Made by a program: the position numbers and the translations under genes
Shown here: positions 54,740-64,000 of the stretch, one piece after another
Position numbering within the stretch: position 1 is the first letter of the stretch
How the letters are laid out: every line of letters begins with the position of its first letter
Source: Fragilariopsis cylindrus CCMP1102
Lineage: Eukaryota > Bacillariophyta > Bacillariophyceae > Bacillariales > Bacillariaceae
DNA length: 64,000 nt
Reading direction: 5' to 3'
NCBI GenBank assembly: GCA_900095095.1
Contig: FMBT01000365.1
Span: forward strand, 1 to 64,000
Notes under the pieces: model-generated
What the model was told of the DNA's origin: nothing
Seen by the model: the letters and a program-made list of their open reading frames with translations, nothing else
Database searches by the model: none

Positions 54740-57700
54740 CTATGAGTTTTGTATGCTATCCGCAATTCCTAAAGTTGTATCCTCCAGACCTGTTTCACTG
54801 GGCAAAGGAACATTGTTGTCTGGTACGGAACCCGTACAATGAAAGAGGTGGGATGGATTCGCCAGTATATTTTTAAGACCATCAGGATATAATCCATTAG
54901 ATCTTTTGGTGAAGTTAAGATTGAATAAAGTGCATTGGGCGTTGCTATTTGTATTTCGAGGCATAAAATTCTCGCCACTTTTGTTACTCTTGTTGTTATC
55001 TCTGCCATTGACCATGTTGTAAAGATACGATGACGCGTTGAATTTGGAGAGACCGAGGATATTGTCAGAAATCTTGTTACATTCGTTATTCCTGTTATCG
55101 GTAGTGATGACTTCAGAAGGTTCCTCATTTTGTGCTCGAACTAAATTTTCTACATCCTCATTTTCCATAATGACCTTGCTTGGTTCGGATAAAATTGACG
55201 GAGCTGTAAAATTGTGGTCGACTACAATGATCTCGCATGGAACGGGTGGTTTAGATTCGGAATCTTCGTCAGAATCACTACTCTCTACAGAAGAAGCTGA
55301 TGGCAAAGCTGGTGGTGAAGTTGATGGTGAAGCTCGTGGTGAAGATGTGGGATCGTCGTCACTAAAAGTACTATCACTGAGGTAGCTTGTCACTCCGAAA
55401 CTGTCCTGCAAAACATAGTTACCACAAAAATCATCACCTGCAGAGAAATGTTTTTTTCGGATATTCGATACCTGTGGAGTTTCCAAGTTGGCGGCATGAT
55501 TTCCGGTCAAATTATCACCTGCAGCAAAATCTTGTGTTGAGATATTCGATACCCGTGAGGATTCGATATGATCTATACTGCTCCCAGTCCTTTGCCATGA
55601 TTCAACCTCGTCCTCTTTTATCTTTCGAATGGGTTTACTTCTCTCATCAACTGCCTTTTGTGGACTACAAGTAAAGCATTTAAAAGGAGTATCAGCATTA
55701 TCTGATACAGAGCTTCCAACATTGCACTCTTCGTCAATATTCCTGTTATCACTTGAATCGCTCTCTTTGTTGACCATCTCAATCGCATCTTCACAAAATA
55801 TGGGATCGTCTTTTGAACCAAAGACTATCTCAGTCGTATCTTCCCAAAATTTGGGATCGTCTTTTGAACCAAATCGTTCCTTTTCGTTGTTGCTGTTTTC
55901 ACTGTGAAAGTTAGGACTAGTTATGACTATGAGATCAGGCACATTGATTGGGCATGCTTTCACTGTTGAGGGTAACTTTCCAACTTCTACCATAGATACC
56001 TTGCCCTCAAACGAAATTTGTGTTAGTGCTTTCTGCCATAAAGGTTTCTCCGTCATCATCATTTCAAGTTGTTCTTCCAAAGTTTTGCTACTATCATTCA
56101 ACGGCTTGGCGTTGCCCTTTACGACACTTGACTTCGCACCCTCTAAATTGGTTGTTACACTTCTCTCGACTTCAGATTTCAAGGTTTGACGACCCTGAAT
56201 AAATTTCTTCATGGGTGAATCTTTATCATTATGCGTACTACTTTCGGTTTTTGCGGGCATCATTTCACCAAATTCTTTCGTAGATGATTCATCAACCGAT
56301 GTAATCCATATCTTCGAGAATTGATTCTCAACTTCATTATCGCAACTGTTTTTGTGATCGCATTTATTCTCGTTCGTTGCTATGCTTTCCCCTACAGTAT
56401 AATCAGCTTCGATAACAGTATTTTTATTTTGTACATGTAACGATGAAGCACCAGTTTTCCCCGCCTGGAGATTCAAGCACTCATTATACTCCGACTTTAA
56501 ATAACTTAGATCAATTTGACATTTAGACGTATTGCAAGCTGACTTTCGCTGAGTTGGTTTCGAATTTTTGTTTTCGGTGTTAGAGGTATTGAGTATAGAA
56601 TAGTTGTTTTTAATTTCCGATAAGACAACAGCTTCACTCTCATCTCTGGTAGTACAATCGTTTTCAGAAATATTTATGTTGGTCACATTTCCCAGGGATG
56701 TATGAGACAATGTTCGTTCATCATCTTCAGTAGTCTTTTTTCTAAGGAGTATCTGTCGCCGTCTTTCTAACGACTGGTTCTGATTTCTTGTAGAAAAGGT
56801 CCTAATACCTTCATCTTCTAGACTTGGGGACGTATCGTCGTCGGTGCTGTCATAATCCCTTATCCCCTCCTGATGGTATATCGCTCTCAAAAGACATAAG
56901 ACTATGAAAGAAGTCTTTTGTATCCTCTCGACTATTATAGTAGTATTATTTAGTGTGGAGATCATCGTCCTGTCGATTTCGTAACGCTGACTGCTATTGT
57001 TTCGTATAAGTAGTCGATTTGTGAGCTTGTTGGTCGGGTAGGACAAATAATGATTGCTTGAGCGAGGATTGCCGTATAGGAGTAGATCCATGGGCTAAAT
57101 CAATTCCTTTCGTTATGGATTTATATTCTCTTCAAGAACTGTCTGCTTCGTATCAGGTGTCGAGTGACGCTTACTATAGGACAACCGTTTCATTCGTGCG
57201 TTTCTGAGTATAACTGCAGATTTATCTTCAGAAGAAACGGTAGGTCGTTTCACATTACCCCCACTCTTGATGCAGTGCGTTGACAATGACGCATTTGTCT
57301 CGTCAAATTTATGTGATGTAGTAGATCCCATGGTTGCTAATTGTTCGGTTTCAAAATCATTATCTGCCATAGGATTAGCATCTGGTAATAAAGGAGACGA
57401 GCATAGTAGCGGTCGGAAATTTTGAGCTTTTCCTATCTGTTTGGTGGATTGATTTCCTACTTGTGTACGACTATTTGTACCAGTATGCAGAGATTTTTTC
57501 GGTTGCTGTGTGCTGGTCGTCGTCGTCGTGATTATTATTCATGACCTGAAACAATTCTGACTCGTTTTCTCCTCCTTGAGTTTTCGATATGTCCATCAGG
57601 GGTGTATTACGACGACTCTCCATCTCATGTCTTGTCTCCAAATAGGAACTCTCCTCCTCTCTAGAACCCATCGCTGCCTCTACACTTCGAATCTGCTTCC

Positions 57701-57761
57701 ATTTAATCTGCAATGTACATACAATACTACTAAAACCGGATGAAGACGAATGAACAATCAA
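54740..57761 (-). CDS. Large Ser/Asn/Glu-rich protein of unknown function
   Basis: The longest frame (57091-54740, 783 residues) is open but compositionally disordered. Upstream, 57761-57113 also reads as coding: MADNDFETEQLATMGSTT.. is preceded in frame by NQSTKQIGKAQNFRPLLCSS, then a one-base step near 57530. Between 57113 and 56830 the best frame is unclear. The C-terminal half has two internal repeats: GSKDDPKFWEDTTEIVF then GSKDDPIFCEDAIEMV (tandem, about 55870-55775), and RVSNISTQDFAAGDNL then QVSNIRKKHFSAGDDF (about 55560-55435). No domain or membrane segment is convincing. The exon structure is unsettled. Confidence 0.5.
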
Positions 57762-58121
57762 ACAATCACATCCGTCGCATAAAAAAGAGGACAGCCGTTA
57801 AAAAAATAATTCAACGATAAAAATTTGAAATGCGCAAGGCAGTCACTCGTGAATTAATAACGTAAAAAGAGTGCACGCACTAAAAAACGTTTCTAGTATT
57901 TACCTAAAATATAATATAATATAATATTATACTATAATATAATATAATAACATAATATGATAGTTAGGGAGTTTACAGTGTACAGATAGTAGAGCTTAGG
58001 TAGCTCGACGCATTTACAGTTTATGAGGCAATTTTCTTTCATTACTTTGGAAAGATAATAATAATATAATAAGACATCACAGGGTACCAATCACACTAAC
58101 CAGTATAAAATTCAGAAATAC

Positions 58122-58153
<32 letters not shown>

Positions 58154-58741
58154 AGCTGCTGTAATTTCATTGATTCCTTGTATAGATATATGTATACGCA
58201 TATTTCCTAACAAAGAATGCACATATAATGTGGTGTCTTGTATTTTCGATGTACGCAATAAAGAAACAGGAAGAAGATCAGTCTTACTTGTACTTCAAAA
58301 GAAAAGGAATTGACGCTAGTAGCTCTAACTATTGATGAAGAAAGAGCTAGAGCTACTAGGTAGCTCACATGTACTAAAAACAACAATAGTACCGTGACTA
58401 TAGTTTTTAAGATTTTTTGCGTAAGGGCATACAGGTACTACCAGACCTACTTAAGTTTGAAGATTTAGAGTTTAATAGAGAGAGAAATAAAGATAATTGC
58501 ACTGGAATGGCGTAATTATGAACATATTGGATAAACAAACAATCTTACTATTTCTAACAAAGGTAACGTCCGGCACAGTTTTGGACTGGTAATTTTTGTA
58601 TCTTCTATAGATACAATATTGGCGACTATCGTCTCTAACCATAGTAACTTGCTATTTCATCATCGATTGTGTCTTCGTCTAACCAATTTGTCTCTTCGTT
58701 TTCATTTCTCTTTTTAGAAGAAAAAGTTGAATAGGCCTTTT
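57762..58741. other. AT-rich spacer
   Basis: About 980 nt with an AATAT-type low-complexity run (57908-57960) and a (TA)n run at 58122-58150. No gene is supported. Confidence 0.5.
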
Positions 58742-61700
58742 TCAATACACCATAGGATTTTGATGAAGGGGAAGACAACGACGACATTGAAGTATGCGCG
58801 GTGGCGATTTTCCACGTAGCATTTTTCCATCACGCTCATTGGGATAATGAGTATCCGGGACTATTGATTCAACACATGTGCCAACTTCGTCTGCATCATC
58901 ATCTATGTAACATTTGGGCGCAGGTGGCTTCATTATCATTGTTGTTGTATAGTGTTCCTGTTGCTCGTGTCCATGGTCAAGATATGGGCGGCGATGATGT
59001 TGTTGTTGATAGGTATTGGTCTGGTGTATAAGGCTGTCCATGCTACGATCTTGGATTTCTTCTCGTCTGAGTGATCGATCTGGTTGCAATGCAAATTGAG
59101 TGGGCGCACATTCAATCTTGGTTGGTCGTTTTCTACCCATAGTACTCGCAAGATGTTTGAGCCATGCGAAGACAAATAATATGATCGAAAAAAATACTCG
59201 TTTTCCCAAAGATATAGTCCATGACAGGACGGAAAGCCGTGGTTCTGGTTCTTTATTACTTCTCTTTGTTGTCCGCAATGAAGATGTTACGGAAGTTACA
59301 ACTGGACGTATTCGATGTGAATAACTCGTTAATGAAACGACGCTTTCATCTGTTGATTTGTGTCTACCGAGGCTACATTGTCCGGAATACACGGTATCTT
59401 GATCAAAGGTTTGCAAGGTACTCATGGTGGATAGAACTGCCATGGGCATATCCGCTGTATAAGATGATTTCAACATTTGTGAATTTGGTTCGTCCGTTAG
59501 ATATCTTCTTTGCAAATTCTTCAGTTTTGATCTAGCGGACATTGATGCGGTAGACTCTAGCGATGTGTCTCTTGTCAACAACGATTGTACTGTTTCATCC
59601 ATGGTGGCTACGGATTTTGATTGTGTGTAATTCGTGTTAACAGTCGCTCCACTAGAAAAGTGATGATCATCCGGACAATTGTGCTTACTGCGGTACTTAT
59701 CGATTTGGTTTCGACGGCTATTGTTAACATGCATACGCGGTAGAAGATCAGCTGATCTACTATTCGACATCATTTCTGAAACCGTATCAGCTTCTTCAAA
59801 ATCTTCAACATATGAAGTTGTATCAGTATATATGTCCGACTCCTCGCTACTGCTGCTGCTACCAGTGTCAATCAAATTGGACCTCTCGGTCTCTGTACTT
59901 GCTTCTTCGTCACCTATTGATAGGGAAGGATTGTCGACCGAGTAGCTTGAACCTACCATTTCGTTATATTCTTGTGTATCTGAACGTGACTGTTCTTCAG
60001 CTTTATAGCTATCTGCATCTCGAGTGTCAATATCGTCCACTTCCAAATTTCTGTAGCCGACTTCACTGTCTCTTACATCGGACGCATAACTCCTACCGAC
60101 GGACACGGGCAACTTTCTTAGTGTAGCTTCGTTGCGTTCAACACCTGCTTGAGTGGTTGATAAGCTCTTGCAATAGTCATCAAATCCTTGCATTTGGTAT
60201 AGGGAAGCACGATCCCCAGATTTTAGAGAATATTCTGCCACAGAGTTCTTCGAGTCAATGTCGTCTTTCCCTTGCTTTACTGCATTCTTTCCATTTCTAG
60301 AACCAGGCAAAGATATCTCTTCCGCATTGCGTCTTTCCTCACTAGAAACATCTTCAACTGAGGTTCCCTCCGTGTGGATGTCGGTTATATGGGCTGAAGC
60401 CTCGGCCTTTCTTTTTTCTTCTACTTCTGCATCTGCTTGCTTTCTTTCCTCCTCAATCTTCGCGTCTGCTTCTAGTTTTTTCTTCATTCTTCCTCATCTT
60501 TGATTCGTTTTTTTCGTTCCTTTATCTTCTTTACTTCTAGTTCCCTCTGTGCTGCTTTCTGAGCTTCACATCGTTTCTTTTCTTCCTTTGCCTTCGTATC
60601 CTCTAGATCCTTCTGTATCTTGACTTCTTCTAGTTTTCTTTCAGTCATTTTTGCTTTCGCTTTGGCATTTTCCTCTTCCATTTCAGCGTTTTCTCTTTCG
60701 TCCAGCTTACTGTTTCTCGATGAAATATCAAATGGCTCGTCGTCTTCAGGTTGGTCGTTATTATGTAAGTCGCTATTAATCTGAGCACCACCGTTTTCAC
60801 TGTTCAGTTCATCATCGAGCTTCTTGTTTATAACATCTTTCTCCGGACTTCGCACCATCTTTTGTTTGGGCTCTGTTTCGGTCAAACCTCCTAGCTCAAC
60901 TTTTGGATCTTTAGAATCGCTGTTCAATAATTCATCATCAGGAGCTTCCTCATCGTCGTTCAACGTCTTTTGCAGGTCCGCTTTTTCCATGATCTCGTCT
61001 TCCTCACAAACGACGATCTTCTGAGCGTCTACGGACTTATCTTCTTGTGTATACGACCGAAAACCAGGCAATGGATCTGGCTTCGAGAAAATTTGCTCCG
61101 TATCAGTCTCGTCTCCGCCTGGCGCACTTGGTTTAACCACATTCCTTTTTTCCTTGTGGGAACTTTGAGAAACTGGTTGCACGGATTTCGTATGAACCTT
61201 CGATTCCTGGTCAAAAAGAGTTTCTTTATTTATGCTATTCCGTTGGAAGGAAGCTTTGCTGCATCCCATTATTTCATCACCACTGAAATGAGTTTTTATC
61301 GTCGGGATTTTTGTTGTGACTTTACCTACAGATTTGCGGATATCAATGGTCAAATCGCTGTAGCATTCAGGGATGATTTGACCATCTTCTAAATTGTGGA
61401 TACAATCAATAATATGCGGAATTTCAGCTTTCGATTTCAAGTTTCGTATTTTTGATTTAGTTTCTCCCACTTTTGCGTCATCGTATGATTTCCTTTCTCT
61501 TTCTCTTTCAATGGTAGATTGGTTGGGTCGGATTTGTTGATTGGATTGGATCTTGTCATTCACTATAACGGGGCTCTCTTGGTCACCCATAAGTAGTGCC
61601 TCTTTTTTGGCAGGTATCCATTGTGTATTTCGACGATTGTTCTCATTTTGATCAGACAAGATTCTTGAATCACGGATAGCGATGTCCAAATTGTTACTTA

Positions 61701-61890
61701 TTGTGGTCATAATTCCAGTTCTAGCAGACTTGGTTGGATATTCATTGTTGGGCTTATCACGAGGTGATGTTAGATTCCAGCTATTATTAGAACTGATGGC
61801 AGACGGCTGATCTGAAATTATGATATGTGAGGGAATGCAACGCGCAGTATCTACCTCTCCTGAGCTGTCAATGAGATCCTTCGTATGATT

Positions 61891-61937
<47 letters not shown>

Positions 61938-62901
61938 GCTGCTGCTGTTGCTGCTGCTGCTGTTGCTGCTGTTGCTGTTGCTGAAGATTCGGAGAAAATT
62001 TAGGTAAAAAACGAGGGTCTTCGTACGTACTTTGAGATTCATCCTCTATTCTATCATCATCTTCATCTTCAGAAGATTCACTTTGACTCTGAAATAAGCT
62101 TTTGTAGAAAGGCATGACGCCCTCCATCGTTCCCAAAAACCGCTCTCCATATCTACCTGGTCGTCTAAATGACTATAATCACCATACTGCATATTGCATT
62201 TTTTGGGACTTAAGGTAGCCATCGCATTACTAAAACCTTCTTTAGCAGCCATATCTAATCCATTAACGTACTGCATTGGTACAGGAAGATTAAGTTTCAT
62301 TTGCACTTCCGTTGAATCACCAACCTGGTTGCAATGAATCCCTCCCATCTTTTTTAGATTACCCGCCATATCATTAAGCGCAGACATGATGTTTTCTTCC
62401 CAGTCGTTTACAGACTCCAAATCTGTTCCTGAAGAAGAGGATGACGAGCTTCCCGATCTAAACGTGGATCGACTACCTGACGTTGTTTGTACATGTGTGC
62501 CTCTAGTATGTTCAGTTGGTGTCTGTAATCCACTGGGAGTTGTTGAACGAGGAGCAAAAACTCATTGTACATCTCTGCATATCGTTCATCATCATCTCTA
62601 TCCTCCATACTTATTTCCTCTTGTTGTTGTTGCTTTTGCTGTTGTTGTTGTTGTTGTTGTTGTTGCACCTGTACATTATGTCTCTTACCAACCCTCGGAC
62701 TTTGTTGGTGTTCTACTGCAACGTACTGTTGGTGTAGATGATACGCTGCTGCTACTGGTGCATCGCCATCATGGTATGGATGTCGTTCATTGAATTGGAC
62801 ATTGGTCGCAGAATTATATATTCCTGCTGCATTTCATCTCCACCATAATAATTTTGTCTTGGATGATTATTCATATTCGTATTCGTACTGTTGCGTCTCA
62901 T
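58742..62901 (-). CDS. Large coiled-coil, Gln-rich protein with one membrane segment
   Basis: No known family. Reading from ATG 62901 (MRRNSTNTNMNNHPRQ), the protein continues through one-base steps near 62812, at the A5 run 62556-62560, at the A5 run 62135-62139 and near 60490. Each step joins sensible protein (YNEFFAPRSTTPSGLQ, DMESGFLGTMEGVMPFYKS). Order of parts: Gln/Asn/His-rich N-terminus, Ser-rich linker, conserved-looking helix (NDWEENIMSALNDMAGNLKK), a run of about 30 Gln (61893-61983), an acidic disordered part, a long charged coiled coil (60700-60400, RELEVKKIKERKKRIKDEEE), a Ser/Thr-rich region and a membrane helix (VFFSIILFVFAWLKHLAS, about 59200-59150). A tail-anchored scaffold is a fair guess. 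Confidence 0.6.
61893..61983 (-). repeat. Polyglutamine-coding trinucleotide tract
   Basis: About 30 CAA/CAG codons (TTG/CTG on the plus strand), pure CAA in the 3' half and mixed in the 5' half as read on the coding strand. Confidence 0.9.
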
Positions 62902-63665
62902 GATAATAATATGAAAATCCGAGTAACACACATTGACTTAGTTTGTGTTGCCTTTTACGATGTTTCGATCGTATCGTCGATGCCTTCGTGGACGCGTGCC
63001 TATATTTTGTACTCAAAAAATGTTTTAATGAATCGAATCAATCCGATAACGTTTTAAACGGCTGTAATGAAGTTGTCTGCAGAGGTAGAGGAGGAGTACA
63101 TACATGTATACTACATCAATAAAAAAATTGGAATATTACGACAACTATCATAAAATAGTGAGCGATTGGAAATCAGTGAGGTATGCTCGATCGGCGATCA
63201 AACCAAAATGTTTTTCGTGCGACATACATACTGTACACAATTTTTAAGACGTGGCCGTGCATTCGCCTCGTTCGTATGTATGTTAATAGTTGTAGTACAT
63301 AGCATGTCATTGGTATCGGTATGGCAAAAGTGAAATCTTAACGGTATATAACGGCGCACTGGGGGAGATTTTATAAAATTATATTATAATTTTAGCGAGC
63401 ATATTATTTGATTCACGTCTTTTTCTTCAGACCGGCTAACCACTAAGCATTATACTATTTTCGCCGAATAATATTTCGCTTCGGAACAACTTGTTGTGCG
63501 TGTAAAGATGAAAGCAACAGTACAGTATATAATTGGTGTAAATTGGAGTGAGTCAAGTCGTCAGTCGAATCGAATCATATTTGAAAGTCTTGTCCTATCA
63601 CTTTATCATTTACCACTCTAGCTTCTACATACTACCAATAACCGAGGAGAGTGAACAGAAAAGTA
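62902..63665. promoter_or_regulatory. Bidirectional intergenic region
   Basis: About 760 nt between the minus-strand coiled-coil gene and the plus-strand gene at 63666. A TATATAACGG at 63344 and an AT-rich block at 63370-63410 are candidate core-promoter sequence. No gene is seen. Confidence 0.35.
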
Positions 63666-64000
63666 ATGTTTAAAAAAATCTTTCCCGGGTGTTCGGCCAA
63701 ACCAAAACAAGAAGCGTCGAAGCGTCATGACAGCGCTTCATCTATCGCGGATTTGGACGGTGCGTCAAGTAGTGACACTGAGAATTCGGATAATCATTGC
63801 AGACCAAGGGCGGAGAACTTAGAAGACTACGAAGGATCAGAACTCGTTCATGGTATTTTAAGTCAATCTTCGCCAGATGATGACGACTCTTCCGCGTCCG
63901 AGTACTCAAGAGGTTACGGTTCGGATTATGATGACGAGGAGGAGGAGGAGGAGGAGGGAATGGAGGGTGTTCTGCAAATGGGATGTATGGACATCGTATT
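63666..64000 (+). CDS. 5' end of an acidic low-complexity gene (runs off window)
   Basis: Open from ATG 63666 to the window end, 111 codons. It begins MFKKIFPGCSAKPKQEASKR, a basic N-terminus, then Ser/Asp/Glu-rich sequence with a GAG/GAC-coded acidic run. No stop is met. No family can be assigned from this part. It is divergent from the coiled-coil gene, and its composition (basic start, then Ser/Asp-rich) is similar in kind to that gene's linkers. Confidence 0.6.
   Translation, partial: MFKKIFPGCSAKPKQEASKRHDSASSIADLDGASSSDTENSDNHCRPRAENLEDYEGSELVHGILSQSSPDDDDSSASEYSRGYGSDYDDEEEEEEEGMEGVLQMGCMDIV

Noticed and set aside
56830-57113. Stop-codon reassignment (TAA/TAG as Gln) in the Ser/Asn-rich gene
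   Set aside because: One frame reads well through two such codons, but TAA and TAG clearly end many other genes here; indels or an intron explain it better.

Overview
This looks like nuclear DNA of a photosynthetic stramenopile, most probably a diatom. The sequence is AT-rich. Spliceosomal introns are short (about 90-280 nt, GT..AG). Proteins carry long Asp, Asn, Gln, Ser and Thr runs. Several N-termini combine a signal peptide with an ASAF-like motif (ATAF, VAF, TAF, HAF), the diatom signature for secondary-plastid import. DUF6824 and stand-alone helicase-associated domains, both expanded in diatoms, are present. I saw no rRNA, tRNA, CRISPR array or intact mobile element.

Layout. 1-1 kb: poorly resolved minus-strand coding at the edge. 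1.2-5.6 kb: bacterial-type topoisomerase IA with HMG boxes. 6-8.2 kb: two unknown genes. 8.6-11.2 kb: ER-retained glycosyltransferase-like protein ending in KDEL. 11.2-13.7 kb: repeat-bearing spacer and broken coding. 13.7-15.7 kb: DUF6824 gene. 16.3-18 kb: SpoU-type RNA methyltransferase. 19-21 kb: ribokinase fused to ITP/XTP pyrophosphatase. 22.2-23.8 kb: plastid-type acidic protein. 23.9-25.4 kb: five-exon aldo/keto reductase. 26.3-32.3 kb: small unknown gene, metzincin-like protease, isochorismatase-like hydrolase, SRR1 protein. 32.5-36.8 kb: REV1 translesion polymerase whose reading frame runs into a REV7-type HORMA domain. 37-47 kb: plastid tRNA m7G methyltransferase-like protein, plastid protein with three thioredoxin-like folds, MPDU1, DUF1118-like plastid protein, unknown secreted or plastid protein. 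47-53.3 kb: P-loop kinase, helicase-associated-domain protein, plastid NDC1, eIF3m. 53.3-64 kb: possible LTR fossil, two long low-complexity genes, and a gene entering from 63666.

The most interesting signals are domain fusions between functional partners: REV1 with REV7, which form one translesion-synthesis complex; ribokinase with ITPase, both tied to nucleoside turnover; and topoisomerase IA with DNA-bending HMG boxes. A second is a pair of near-identical introns 124 nt apart in the ribokinase-ITPase gene, suggesting recent intron duplication.

A caution covers the whole window. At least a dozen places show a conserved or compositionally continuous protein jumping frame by one base, often at a short homopolymer. 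This fits unpolished long-read indels better than gene decay. It affects REV1, DUF6824, the HMG tail and the two large genes near the right end.
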